Below the pieces are notes generated by a model, which was not told the DNA's origin, ran no database searches, and saw nothing but the letters and a program-made list of their open reading frames with translations. From a virus: DNA of 45,556 nucleotides. Shown here in pieces: positions 31,901 to 40,395 of the stretch. The first letter of the stretch is position 1. Each line of letters opens with the position of its first letter. The translations under genes were made by a program, and so were the position numbers. The stretch spans positions 1 through 45,556 of the IMG/VR virus record IMGVR_UViG_3300036985_001699. One strand, given 5' to 3'.

Positions 31901-33649
31901 TGCTTTATTCAAACTATCGGGGCTTCCAACTTCAACTATCCCACTATCCCCTTGCGTTAAGCTAGGTTCTTGCTTTTGTTTTGATATTGCGTAAAAGTCC
32001 GTACCCGCCAAGTAGAATGTAAATCCATTTTCGGGTAGTATTTGTTCTTTTGCTTGTGCATTTTGCAAAGGGGTCTGCGGTAAAGACGGGTCAATTTCTT
32101 CTGTGATATAGACACTCCCACCCGTGTATATCGCACCACCGTATAGTGGGTACTTGGATATGCTTTCGTCTTTGAATATAGCACCTCTGCGTTCTAGGAT
32201 ATTAGGAGAAACTAATCTCGATGGCACTACGTTGTTGTTATCCAATAACGGATTGAATATTCTTGCAATGCCTCGAACCGTGTATGTTTGTGGCGTAGCT
32301 ACTTCCTCGAAATCTTGTTCAACCGTTACCTCCAAGCAGTCGGGCGTGTCGTACCCCTTTGTGACATTTGATAGCACCGCACGGTTTTTAATCACCAAAC
32401 CATCACCGCACTCTAGCGGAACGTCATCGTAAGGCTTATTAACCGTTGCGTCATCAATAGCAGTCGTAGCTATGTCGTTGTAGAATGTGTAAGTAGCCGT
32501 AATATTTCCGTCAACTAAATCTACCCATTGGCAATAGTCGAGATTTTCAACTATTCTCCATATCCCCTCGTTACCCTCACGCACCAATATCCTTACTTGT
32601 TTGATAATGGACATCGAACTAGGTGTTACTAAAGAGGTATCGGGAATGGTCAACTTAATACAATTATACGCTTCGTTCACTCCCGAACCGCACAGCATAT
32701 TGTTAATCGGAATGGTACTGATTGACCCTAGTGCGAGGTCGCTTCCCTCGTTGTCGTCATACCAATATTGCAATCGGAATTGAAACACCTTTTCGCTTAC
32801 CCGATTGTACAAGATATTAGGGTCTTTTGCAAATTCAACTAATGGCTCTAATGGTGGTTGCCATTTCGCTCTGTCAAATATTCTATCCGTCAGCACGTTG
32901 CCGTACCAATTAGTCGGCACAATAAAGTAGTAAGGAAAGTTATCAATAGTCGGATAGACTAAATTTACTTGCTTCTCGGTTAAAGTAATCTTGCAGTCGC
33001 AGTATTCGGCTTCAAAGTATTGGCTTAATTCTGCGTTGATGAAGTCAGCTAGTTGTTCCAATTTCGCCCCGACACTCCCACCGTCTAGGAAAAATAGCTT
33101 AGTGGTGAGCAACGTGCCGTTCATCGAGTACACATTGAAATCCACAAGGTCATTGCCCGTTACGGATTTCGCTATTACTATCTCCCACTCTTTTTTCTTG
33201 TTCGCTATCGGTGCTTTCTCAATGTTTATCTTTCTAGGCTTAGGGTCGTTCCAATACAGCAACTTATTACTCTGCAATGTAACCCCTTTAATCTCGGTGT
33301 CTGCGTTCCAACCGAAATCGTATTCCACAATCAAACTAATTTTATTTGATGCGTCTTTGTCGTATCTTAGTATTTGGTCTTTGCCACTACCCGTTAAATC
33401 GTGCAAAAAATAAATGACAGTATTTTCTTGAATGTCCGCATACGCTCCGACTACTTTTGTGCTATTAGTCGGTAATGTGTAAGGCTCAAGTGTGTTACCC
33501 TTAACAGAAGTAATCACATTCTGTTGACCCGTGTACGCCACACCACTCACAATGTTCAAGGCAGTTCTCCAATCGGTACTTGCCACACGCACATCGGATT
33601 GGTCTAAATCCATGCCCCCAACTAAATCGTTGATTAATTTTTCTTGCAT
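28922..33649 (-). CDS. Large tail/muzzle-like protein with carboxypeptidase-regulatory-like domain
   Basis: 1575 residues. The N-terminus (GGMDLDQSDVRVASTDWRTALN, then repeated VVGAYADIQ- and LLYWNDPKPRKIN-type segments) and the C-terminal 250 residues (GVFDPYFRMYFL, DGQLWLHNTN, NNFYGVQYRSEI) are the layout of the large beta-propeller-rich structural protein of crAss-like and related Bacteroidota podoviruses. Around residues 833-876 is KGKVLDQDGNPVMNCLVVYE followed by TYTDNNGDFSI, a carboxypeptidase-regulatory-like beta-sandwich also common in host TonB receptors. It is probably part of the tail stump or muzzle that closes the portal and opens on adsorption. Inference by layout. Confidence 0.65.
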   Translation of the reverse strand: MQEKLINDLVGGMDLDQSDVRVASTDWRTALNIVSGVAYTGQQNVITSVKGNTLEPYTLPTNSTKVVGAYADIQENTVIYFLHDLTGSGKDQILRYDKDASNKISLIVEYDFGWNADTEIKGVTLQSNKLLYWNDPKPRKINIEKAPIANKKKEWEIVIAKSVTGNDLVDFNVYSMNGTLLTTKLFFLDGGSVGAKLEQLADFINAELSQYFEAEYCDCKITLTEKQVNLVYPTIDNFPYYFIVPTNWYGNVLTDRIFDRAKWQPPLEPLVEFAKDPNILYNRVSEKVFQFRLQYWYDDNEGSDLALGSISTIPINNMLCGSGVNEAYNCIKLTIPDTSLVTPSSMSIIKQVRILVREGNEGIWRIVENLDYCQWVDLVDGNITATYTFYNDIATTAIDDATVNKPYDDVPLECGDGLVIKNRAVLSNVTKGYDTPDCLEVTVEQDFEEVATPQTYTVRGIARIFNPLLDNNNVVPSRLVSPNILERRGAIFKDESISKYPLYGGAIYTGGSVYITEEIDPSLPQTPLQNAQAKEQILPENGFTFYLAGTDFYAISKQKQEPSLTQGDSGIVEVGSPDSLNKAKNFYTSGSDIFSSFEIKNVPSGTYVLRVASPWVSIGDKLGKGSAYYDLSTGRGYQSTSAPIWGVNKYDETSGTYTWQSVAEATVVVTNSDVFIGEFVIKDHVVFFDLGGSLGYTLCVTGYVMDANGSTDIEELKLGVTVEKSQVKQWQYISNPYKELGIDWTDHNGYFSVYNGTLALQRTVLVEQINQNLAITTEIHPYSSTFMPTLQGEVSALQQLQNGTIPITYSGNSSWFECIIPVTLNTARETLSTFIKGKVLDQDGNPVMNCLVVYESGRKTYTDNNGDFSILLWGDMRGLAQDGNQNNRVVDRLIINSNSICPATYPNGEIFTIELDPFIPDYTPTQFYTINGLIISIPNSSIQKARKRGGSYLLGGRFYDEHGRFCSVVQASEVYIPYITEDLNTYFPNKYTTPNTYKYGRPTITATITTPPPSWAKYFRFMWTKNLFQGKYLQWCANEVKYITSYDNDLDTFIETTYQNGDATMIMINISNIATYARQNNNSQVGYAYEDGDRLRLIADRDINYFNGLFDTEVFGYKTGGWLLIQNRVSLSEIKSGTFFEVYNNRPVTEDKLFFECGQPIKITNGAYENDTVVFDSGDTYWRGRSIPVLDDTTNFSAIYPLVVEDRSISDFFASEDEDIGRVGVIDETFKQIHYPTMMQHSNIFIEGSAVNGLSSFETSNFKILNVNFGAITRLVYVGNTLISVHTNKVVANYIELRSLSDANQTDGLLAISDAYFGNDRPMQSEYGSDKYNSIASYQGFVYGLDTAKGVVWRYDNNGIDAISDKLVRSYIRQLCADGVERAVGVFDPYFRMYFLTTTNTDGEKSTIGWDEDKNRWSSFYSFTPEMYSYIQRDLVSFKDGQLWLHNTNTLYNNFYGVQYRSEITPIVCKIGDKQTFHAISFYGVQGDPLKSEWEIEQITNRYGQQSRLKKAHFRLKENLWSASFLRDTTDTTVSNPIVNGRNLRGEELVLKFVNPSPLFASIQTIFTTIVKSFR

Positions 33650-33653
33650 ATTG

Positions 33654-33661
33654 CAAAGATA
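33654..33661 (-). promoter_or_regulatory. Bacteroidota-type -7 box, large tail gene
   Basis: TATCTTTG on the minus strand, five bases before the ATG at 33649, in a 37-base gap. There is no -33 box at standard distance. Confidence 0.4.
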
Positions 33662-33686
33662 ACAAATTAGGTGTAGTTTGTTTTAT

Positions 33687-34391
33687 CTATTGACCTGCTA
33701 TCTGACGCTGATTAGCCATCTCGTATAGCAGCTCCTCTCGAATGTTAATTGCTAAATATTTTAGCACACGATAAGTGAAGTCAATGTGTAGCGTTTCGGG
33801 GTATTCGATTTGAATACTACCGATAGGCTGATACGTTGTCAAATCAGTTACGGGGTCAAGGGTGTATTTTCTTAGAGGGGTTAACGGTATGCGAAGATAA
33901 GTCAAATCAATCTTCTCAATTATTTTCGGAAACACTTTCCATCCGTTTGAATACCACGCACCTACGGGGTACTCGAAGTCGGGGTACACCACCGTATTGT
34001 CTAGTCTATCGGACAACTCACCGTCTGTTACTAATTCAATAGTTCTTGTTCTCACATCGGGCGTGTCGCAACCGTTGTTCAATATTCTCGAATATCTTAA
34101 TGAGCTAAATGCACCGTAATTAGTTGGGTAAGGAAACACGCCACCTACTTTATTAATCTCCACTTCGGTAACAAACTTACGCATATCATCCGATATTTTA
34201 GTCGTTACTTGCCACTCCTGCCTCGCCCTTGCTTGCCCTACTTGGTATTCTTCGGGTATGCCTACTTTCGTCTTAAACAACTCTAGGTTAGCACTAGACA
34301 TAGCGATATTGAACTCGTCATCGCTAATCTGCCTAGACTGATATTTGTCAGAGAGAAAATTCGTTAGTAAGTAAACCTCTTGTACCGTCAT
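33687..34391 (-). CDS. Head-tail connector / stabilisation-like protein
   Basis: 234 residues. The N-terminus MTVQEVYLLTNFLSDKYQSRQIS with a D-x-F-N-x-A-x-x-x-A-N-x-x-x-F helix and a VGIPEEYQVGQA segment, then a C-terminal REELLYEM helix, follow a set of proteins adjoining the tail protein in Bacteroidota podoviruses. In those phages the protein is thought to seal or extend the portal. It lies directly upstream of the tail protein and its ATG overlaps the stop of the 350-aa fibre gene (TAATG). No motif proves the function. Confidence 0.55.
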   Translation of the reverse strand: MTVQEVYLLTNFLSDKYQSRQISDDEFNIAMSSANLELFKTKVGIPEEYQVGQARARQEWQVTTKISDDMRKFVTEVEINKVGGVFPYPTNYGAFSSLRYSRILNNGCDTPDVRTRTIELVTDGELSDRLDNTVVYPDFEYPVGAWYSNGWKVFPKIIEKIDLTYLRIPLTPLRKYTLDPVTDLTTYQPIGSIQIEYPETLHIDFTYRVLKYLAINIREELLYEMANQRQIAGQ

Positions 34392-35443
34392 TATCCTACT
34401 CTAGTATAAGTTATTGAAACAAAACCTCTGCCCCCTGCCGTTGTCTTGGCGGTGGTAATTCTTATGTCGTCATTTATTGCCACGCTACCCCCTGACGTAA
34501 TTGTCGCACCAACTCTAGTTCCAAACGCTGTTGAAGCGGGGATAGAAGCTAATCCTCCCGTCATGTTTGTACCTGCGTTGTCCGCAAATTGAATTGTGCC
34601 TGCATCTGTTCCCGCTAATGCTTTTGTGCATACGAACTGATAAGAAAGAATAGTGCAAGCATAAGGGAAGTCAACAAAGAAAGTTCCCACTTCTCCCGTT
34701 TCAAAGCTAACGGGTACAATCAATGTTTCATAAACTGAACTTATTGAAGTTATACCGCTACTCACTTTTACAAATCCCGTTGAAGAACTTGCGTCTAGTC
34801 CTAACCCACCACGCACGGGTGAAAGGGTTGCCTCACTTGAAAATGCACCTGCACCACTATTAATTAAAACGTGACTTGCTGTGCCGTTTGCTAGTTTGCT
34901 TCTGTCAATAGCGGCACTTGCGTTTACGTCTGCATTAACAATTACTCCCGAAGAGATTGCTGTTACCCCTGCGTTGCTAATAGTAACGTCACCCGTTACT
35001 GCTACTGCGGTTGGTACGTTTGCGCCACTACCTACGATAATTCTTCCGCTTGTTAATGCCGATAATTTATCAAATGGTACTGTTCCGTCAATTAAAACGC
35101 TTCCATCTAACACATCAGGCAAAGCTAAATTTTGAGTTACAGATAACCCCCAAGCACCGTCTATGAACAAGAAGCTATACAAAGCACCGTTTAACGCATT
35201 TGCTTCGCTTATAACTTCACCGTTTATGGTAAATGTATTTCCGTTAAGGTCAATTCCGTAGAAGTAAGCATCAATCTGTTGGCTATCGCTTGGCGTTCCA
35301 CTAAAGTTGAATACCAAGTTAGCGGATAGAACAGCAGGTGATATGTCGGGCTTTATGTAAAACCCATCTGCGGATGTAGATAACTCAAAAGTGAATGTTC
35401 CACCTAGAGAAGTTACTTCATATATTGGCAATACTTTGTTCAT
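34391..35443 (-). CDS. Fibre-like virion protein (350 aa)
   Basis: 350 residues, rich in S, T, A, G and V with almost no lysine in the middle. A VNASAAIDRSKLANGTASH segment near residue 180 resembles the trimeric-fibre repeats ('AAI-x-x-S-K-L') seen in tail fibres. The C-terminus (TLIVPVSFETGEVG on) is beta-sandwich-like. It is the first of three adjacent fibre-like genes with coupled or near-coupled starts. It probably makes a head or tail fibre. The host-binding tip would lie in the C-terminus (inference). Confidence 0.6.
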   Translation of the reverse strand: MNKVLPIYEVTSLGGTFTFELSTSADGFYIKPDISPAVLSANLVFNFSGTPSDSQQIDAYFYGIDLNGNTFTINGEVISEANALNGALYSFLFIDGAWGLSVTQNLALPDVLDGSVLIDGTVPFDKLSALTSGRIIVGSGANVPTAVAVTGDVTISNAGVTAISSGVIVNADVNASAAIDRSKLANGTASHVLINSGAGAFSSEATLSPVRGGLGLDASSSTGFVKVSSGITSISSVYETLIVPVSFETGEVGTFFVDFPYACTILSYQFVCTKALAGTDAGTIQFADNAGTNMTGGLASIPASTAFGTRVGATITSGGSVAINDDIRITTAKTTAGGRGFVSITYTRVG

Positions 35444-35452
35444 TTTCTTTTT

Positions 35453-36004
35453 TTATATTGTTATTACTGAATAAAGAACAGTTACTTTAATATCGCTATC
35501 ACCACCTGTCGGATTTGAACTAGATGTTGTCATAACCAATGGAGTGTTAGTTATATAAGCTAAACCACCACCGCTACTTAAACTTAACGTACTTGCTGTT
35601 AATGAAACAATCCCGTCTGCCGATAAAGCAATAACTGTAGTGTTTCCAAAATTAGTAGTAATAAAAGACGGGTCTAAAGTAGTTCTCAATATCGTATCGC
35701 CAACATAAGGTGTTGTAGCAAAATCCATATAAGAAGTAATCCTTATCGGGATTATAATTGTATTTGCGCCTTGTGCGGCAACCAATGTTATCGGTGTCGT
35801 TTTTATTGCTAAAAGCTGTGCGCTAGTTATTGTAACTGTTGCTGACTGCAAAACACCCGCACTACTTGATGTCCAAGTAGCGTTACCACTTGCGTCAGAA
35901 GTCAAGACCTTACCGACACCTTCTGCGCCATTTACTATTTTAACCCCTCCTTGAAACTCAACTTCCCCCGTATGAAGATAGTTTTGATTTTGCTCTATTG
36001 CCAT
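35453..36004 (-). CDS. Fibre-like virion protein (183 aa)
   Basis: 183 residues. The N-terminus has IVNGAEGVGKVLTSDASGNATW, a collar motif found where fibre shafts join a C-terminal head. The remainder is beta-rich, serine/threonine-heavy, with a hydrophobic end (DIKVTVLYSVITI). It is likely a short fibre or receptor-binding subunit that pairs with its neighbour. Spacing to the next genes is 9 and 12 bases. Confidence 0.6.
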   Translation of the reverse strand: MAIEQNQNYLHTGEVEFQGGVKIVNGAEGVGKVLTSDASGNATWTSSSAGVLQSATVTITSAQLLAIKTTPITLVAAQGANTIIIPIRITSYMDFATTPYVGDTILRTTLDPSFITTNFGNTTVIALSADGIVSLTASTLSLSSGGGLAYITNTPLVMTTSSSNPTGGDSDIKVTVLYSVITI

Positions 36005-36016
36005 TTTTTTAGTTTT

Positions 36017-37855
36017 TTATTGGTAATCAATTTGTACTTCTGATGCTCCGCTTATTGCTAATACAAAGGTTAATATATCCGTAGTGTTATTATATGTCCA
36101 ATCTGATGTGTCTAACAATTCGCCATCTAAGTAAACTCGTCTAATCGTTTTACCAAAACTTCCAATTACGTTAGGGTAAGTTTGAACAGCATTAGTTGTC
36201 GTAAATGGTACTCCGTAGAAAATAGCAGAAGAAGAACTTACTTGAGTTCCGTATTTAACCACTTCTACTTGGAATAATTCACAAGTAACGGGATTGTTAC
36301 CATTGTCATTTGCGTATATTTGAATATCTAATGCGCCCGCCCAAGTACGAACTATTGTTTCAATAGGGAAGTTACTTTTATATATTTCTCTGTAATCAGA
36401 AACCCAAAGTAACGGTGGTGCATTTGTAACAGATAAAGTTGAATACCCATCTATTTTACCCTCTGTTGGGTTTGTTCTTGTGATATACATTTCAATTTCA
36501 CTAAGCGTTTGGTTTCTATTAAATGCCGAAAAAATAGATACAGCAGAACCGCCTAAGTAAACATAGCACTCTTTAACATTAAACCCAACTTCGGGCGATG
36601 TAGTAAATCTTGCACGGATTTTAAGTATATCTCCGTTGTTAGACAATGTACCCGCAGGTAGTTGATATGTTTTGTTAGTTAGTAATTCTAGCGCATCGGT
36701 AACAGTTGTCGAATTAGTTATGTCATTATGCAATACAATTGCCCCACTTGCTCCATCTAATCCGTTAGCCCCTGCTGCTCCCGTTGCACCCGTTACACTT
36801 GACAAACTAAACAAGTTAGCCCAAGTGCTTCCGTTGTTATAACTTACTTGTATCCAAGTTCCCGTGTTCTGAAACAAAGGTGTTACTCCATCCGTGCCAT
36901 CTTCTCCGTTTATAATTGAAGTAGGTACTACGGGCGTTGGGTTGTCATTTGCGCTACATCCGCAATCACAAGTAGGGTCTAGCCCCAAAATAGCATAAGC
37001 CTTGTCAATATACCCTTGTACCTCGCTTTGTGGGCGACCACATCTAGTTGCTTGAATAGCCAAAACATATTCGTCCATAGCCAAACTCCAAGCACGTTCC
37101 ATCTCTGCCGTGTTCACCTTGCCAAACTTCTTAAACAAGTCGGCACGATATGTTTTCAATACACACAATGTCTTGCACAATGTATCGGCTTCTACCAAGA
37201 ACTCTTTGCTTCCGCTTACCTCACAAGTAATATAGGTGTCGTTTGCCTTTAAGGTTACAATCGTACTCTCAATCTGTACCGACCAAGTGGTTGTTACGAT
37301 GTTAGAGTACACATTGGTTGTTGCAGAAGTTGACTGACTAGGCAATCCGCTAATCGGTGGTGGGTAAATCGTGTGGCTTCTTGTCAACGAAACATAAGCA
37401 CCATAATTAGTGGTGTCCGTTGTCGTAATGACTGCCGTTGCGTAGTCTACATCTACGTCAATACTTACCACCGTAGTGCAACCACATACAAAAGAAGTAG
37501 TCGTTGCGCTACCATAGATAGTGTCATCACCTTGTATTACTTGGCATTTTAAGTCAATAGTGTATGTTCCCGTAATATAGTTACCCAAAACGTCTGTCGG
37601 GATACTCTCTGCTAATGTAGTCGTTGCGTTATCAAAGTCAGGTGAATTGTAATTATCGGTATCAAATCCCGCATTTTGGTACACGACTGCGCCCGTTGGG
37701 TCAACAATCTTAACCAAAGTAGCCCATGTGTTTGGAAAAATTACTCCCGAACCTGCGAAGTTTGTCAAATCGGTTAAGTCTAAATCGCCATTTACGAGAT
37801 TAAACTCCTTCTTTACTCGAAGTATGCTTGATAGTTGGGCGGATGTGATTGGCAT
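36017..37855 (-). CDS. Fibre protein with collagen-like stretch (612 aa)
   Basis: The start is the ATG at 37855 (MPITSAQLSSILRVKKEF). A GTG at 37885 overlaps the promoter box, so it is rejected. 612 residues. The first 220 residues form beta-sandwich domains with a CGCTT pair; then a helical region with cysteines (LCKTLCVLKTYRADLFKKFG) and DCGCS near residue 300; then a short collagen-like stretch (GEDGTDG, GATGAAGANGLDGASGA) near 320-370; then beta structure. This looks like a structural fibre. Collagen-like repeats help trimerise many phage fibres. Promoter at 37874-37893 is immediately upstream. Confidence 0.65.
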   Translation of the reverse strand: MPITSAQLSSILRVKKEFNLVNGDLDLTDLTNFAGSGVIFPNTWATLVKIVDPTGAVVYQNAGFDTDNYNSPDFDNATTTLAESIPTDVLGNYITGTYTIDLKCQVIQGDDTIYGSATTTSFVCGCTTVVSIDVDVDYATAVITTTDTTNYGAYVSLTRSHTIYPPPISGLPSQSTSATTNVYSNIVTTTWSVQIESTIVTLKANDTYITCEVSGSKEFLVEADTLCKTLCVLKTYRADLFKKFGKVNTAEMERAWSLAMDEYVLAIQATRCGRPQSEVQGYIDKAYAILGLDPTCDCGCSANDNPTPVVPTSIINGEDGTDGVTPLFQNTGTWIQVSYNNGSTWANLFSLSSVTGATGAAGANGLDGASGAIVLHNDITNSTTVTDALELLTNKTYQLPAGTLSNNGDILKIRARFTTSPEVGFNVKECYVYLGGSAVSIFSAFNRNQTLSEIEMYITRTNPTEGKIDGYSTLSVTNAPPLLWVSDYREIYKSNFPIETIVRTWAGALDIQIYANDNGNNPVTCELFQVEVVKYGTQVSSSSAIFYGVPFTTTNAVQTYPNVIGSFGKTIRRVYLDGELLDTSDWTYNNTTDILTFVLAISGASEVQIDYQ

Positions 37856-37872
37856 TTGACTTATTTTTGAAA

Positions 37873-37893
37873 GCAAATATAACACTTTTTAAC
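37873..37893 (-). promoter_or_regulatory. Late-type promoter motif, fibre genes
   Basis: On the minus strand GTTAAAAAGTGTTATATTTG then C. These 21 bases are identical to those at 41486-41506, in front of the scaffold gene. The TATATTTG -7 box ends 18 bases before the ATG. Confidence 0.6.
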
Positions 37894-37894
37894 G

Positions 37895-37925
37895 AAAAAA
37901 GCCCCACCATTATCTAGTGAGGCTT
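37895..37925 (-). terminator. Intrinsic terminator after the 319-aa head gene
   Basis: Minus-strand stem AAGCC-T-CAC / GTG-G-GGCTT (one G-T pair) with a 9-base loop, then TTTTTT. It directly precedes the fibre promoter, so it separates the head and fibre transcripts. A T-run on the other side could allow termination in both directions. Confidence 0.65.
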
Positions 37926-37946
37926 CTCCGTTTTTTTTATTTTAGA

Positions 37947-38906
37947 CTACGAAGCTAGTTGAGCATCGGCTAAAGCGAGTTTTTTATCTTCCAACTCTTT
38001 TTTGATTTGGTTGTAAACACCGCTATTGTCCTTTTCCCTCATCCACCCAACAAAGTAATCTAGTGGGTCAAGTCCTGCCGAACATTGAGTAATGATACCG
38101 TTGTTTGTAGTACGCTTACCTTTTGACAAGTCTTTGTACTTAACGTATGGTAAATCAAATTCGATAACTCCGTGTGCAACTGCGTCCGCCAATATCGCTC
38201 TGATTTCAGTTGCCGCACTTGTTAAGTCGCTAATCAACTTGGTCGGGTTCTTCTTAGCTTTCTCAATCAAGAACTTGTTGATGTCCTTTCTGCCCTTGTT
38301 CAACATACTTCCGTAACCATAAGCCTTAGCCAAAGCGATTGCCGCTTCGTCATTAACGTAGTTCTTAGAAGTAGCATCGCCAATCATCGTCACTGCCTTA
38401 GAGATAGCCAATTCGTAATCCAAGAAATCACTTGCTTCCACATCGGGTAAGATTTGTGTGAATTGGAACGGTTTGCTAGGCTTAGATAATCCGTTAGCGT
38501 ATTTAGGGTTGTTCTTGTTAATCGGTGAGTTCAATAAAAAGAAGAATAAATCCGCTTGCCCCTCTTCCACCGCCAATACACCTCTCTCGAAGATAATCGG
38601 CTCAATAGCGTTTTGGTTATGACCCGAATTGTCGGGAATGAAATTCCTAACATAAGTTAGGTTATCCGTTAAACCCGTTTGTCTGTTGCTGTACAAATAG
38701 GTCGCCTCGATATGAAATTCGGGCGCAACAAACATTCGCTCTTTCATCTGATTGGAATTGACTTCCATCTGATACACCTTGCGCCAATAGCTTTCGACTA
38801 ATCGGAAGGTTGTGGGTTTTTGTAAATTTTTAAGTTCTAAACCAAGTAGTTTACATTGGTCTTTTAGCCATTCAGAGGCTACGGGTGTTCTGTTTAGTAG
38901 TAACAT
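37947..38906 (-). CDS. Head-module structural protein (319 aa), unknown
   Basis: 319 residues, mixed charge, with a helical C-terminus and a RNFIPDNSGHNQNAIEPIIFERG segment. No known motif. It lies right after the major capsid gene, is bounded by terminators on both sides and has its own promoter box (38929-38936). So it is made in quantity, as expected of a virion component such as a head-decoration or minor head protein. Function not shown. Confidence 0.55.
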   Translation of the reverse strand: MLLLNRTPVASEWLKDQCKLLGLELKNLQKPTTFRLVESYWRKVYQMEVNSNQMKERMFVAPEFHIEATYLYSNRQTGLTDNLTYVRNFIPDNSGHNQNAIEPIIFERGVLAVEEGQADLFFFLLNSPINKNNPKYANGLSKPSKPFQFTQILPDVEASDFLDYELAISKAVTMIGDATSKNYVNDEAAIALAKAYGYGSMLNKGRKDINKFLIEKAKKNPTKLISDLTSAATEIRAILADAVAHGVIEFDLPYVKYKDLSKGKRTTNNGIITQCSAGLDPLDYFVGWMREKDNSGVYNQIKKELEDKKLALADAQLAS

Positions 38907-38928
38907 AGTTATATAATTTAAGTTGATG

Positions 38929-38936
38929 CAAATTTA
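38929..38936 (-). promoter_or_regulatory. Bacteroidota-type -7 box, 319-aa gene
   Basis: TAAATTTG on the minus strand, 22 bases before the ATG. The 25 bases after it (TTTGCATCAACTTAAATTAT) nearly repeat the leader of the scaffold gene. Confidence 0.5.
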
Positions 38937-38951
38937 ACAAAATTTGTGAAA

Positions 38952-38976
38952 TAAAAAAGGGAAGCCTAAGCCTCCC
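38952..38976 (-). terminator. Intrinsic terminator after the capsid gene
   Basis: GGGAGGC-TTAG-GCTTCCC (one G-T pair) on the minus strand, followed by TTTTTT. It lies about 26 bases after the capsid stop codon and is one of the clearest terminators in the window. Confidence 0.75.
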
Positions 38977-39002
38977 TCTTTCATTACAATTATACTAATT
39001 GA

Positions 39003-40358
39003 TTAGGTAGTAAATTGGTAGAACGCATTAAGTCCAAACTGCTCTGCACCCATATGTGTTCTGTTATGCAATTGAACACTATCAATGTCGTTAGTTTTGA
39101 AACCGAAGTTACCTGCTGAACCTGTGTACCATGCTTCCATCTTACGAGAGTAGCCACCAAGCTCTTTGTAACGAACTCCTAAGCGTGGTACTTGTCCACC
39201 TTTAGGTTGTGTAGGTTTGTCAAGAGGTACGAAAATCATACGAGATGCTTCGGTAAAGCCTGCTGCACCGTACAATTGAGGGTTGCTAAGTTGCGCCAAT
39301 TTCAACAAGTGGAAGGTTCTGTCAGTCTTAGTGATTGAACGGAAACCGATGTCAACGCTGCTATCAATCTTAGAAGCCATGTCACCGTACATCATTTGAC
39401 CTAATGTTTTACCGTTTCCGCCTGCGAAGATGATTGGGTTTTGTGTGAACACATTGCTCAAAGCATTTTCAACGTCTTGGAACGCTTGGTATCCTAATAG
39501 ACCTGTGTACTCGTTAGGTGCTTGTTGCTTGTCTAAGTAGCGGTTCATTTGGTCGAACAATGCAACAGAGAACAAACCTTGAGTGTAAGTACCGTTACCA
39601 CCTTGTGTAGTTACAGCGTCTACCAAACCTTCTGATGTAGTTCCCAAGATGCCCGTGTTGTCCGCTTTAGTACCGTACAAAAGCATACCGTCAATAGCAA
39701 GTGCCATACGGTAATCTAAGTCAATAGACTTGGCTTTGTCGAACCATGCGTTGATAGTCGTACCATCAATTGAGTTTACCCAAAGTTGGTTAGTCAATTC
39801 TGTACCTGTGGTAGAAATGGTTTCTTTGATGATTTGCATATTAAAGTCATAACGGAATACGTCTGACACACGACCATCAGGTTGACCTGTACCTTCTGCA
39901 AAGGCGTTAGTTGGGATGATGATTTGGTCGTCTGCTGTGTAAACAATAAGTCCCGTTGTTTTCAAAGGTTTAACAGTCAATAAACCTGTTCCGTTGTCAA
40001 CGATAACTTGTGCTTTCACACCGTTAGTAAACATCAAAACGTCATTCAAACGTGGATAGTAGTTACCACTTGCGTCAATGTATGAAGGTGAAACTTGCAA
40101 TTGTACTTGTACGCCTGCGCCTTGTGCGCCCGTAATTGTTGTTGAACTTGTAAACGAACTAGCTATCCAATTCTCCTCGAAGTGGTAGAAGTTTTCTTGA
40201 GCAACAGGTGTTACGTTACCTAATGATTGCAAAAATTGAAAGGCTGTGAAACCTTGTTTGCCGTACTTGCGGAACAAAAAGTTCGAGTATTCGGGCTTGT
40301 GTAAGTTGAATGTGGACACCAATGTATTGTTAATTGGTGCTGTTACTGCTCCTGCCAT
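39003..40358 (-). CDS. Major capsid protein
   Basis: 451 residues. Length, the placement after a scaffold gene, and the N-terminal region (HKPEYSNFLFRKYGKQGFTAFQFLQSLG) fit the major capsid protein of crAss-like and related Bacteroidota phages. Towards the C-terminus are SSVDIGFRSITKTDRTFHLLKL and MIFVPLDKP, and RMIFVPLDK continues in beta strands. It has the expected low cysteine content. A strong terminator follows it. It is not proven that the fold is HK97, but no other fold is common in this setting. Confidence 0.75.
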   Translation of the reverse strand: MAGAVTAPINNTLVSTFNLHKPEYSNFLFRKYGKQGFTAFQFLQSLGNVTPVAQENFYHFEENWIASSFTSSTTITGAQGAGVQVQLQVSPSYIDASGNYYPRLNDVLMFTNGVKAQVIVDNGTGLLTVKPLKTTGLIVYTADDQIIIPTNAFAEGTGQPDGRVSDVFRYDFNMQIIKETISTTGTELTNQLWVNSIDGTTINAWFDKAKSIDLDYRMALAIDGMLLYGTKADNTGILGTTSEGLVDAVTTQGGNGTYTQGLFSVALFDQMNRYLDKQQAPNEYTGLLGYQAFQDVENALSNVFTQNPIIFAGGNGKTLGQMMYGDMASKIDSSVDIGFRSITKTDRTFHLLKLAQLSNPQLYGAAGFTEASRMIFVPLDKPTQPKGGQVPRLGVRYKELGGYSRKMEAWYTGSAGNFGFKTNDIDSVQLHNRTHMGAEQFGLNAFYQFTT

Positions 40359-40395
40359 TTTTATTTGGTTTTAGGGGGTTATGAATTATTGTTTA

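Noticed and set aside
37856-37885. GTG start for the 612-aa fibre gene
   Set aside because: It overlaps the promoter box TATATTTG; ATG at 37855 is better.
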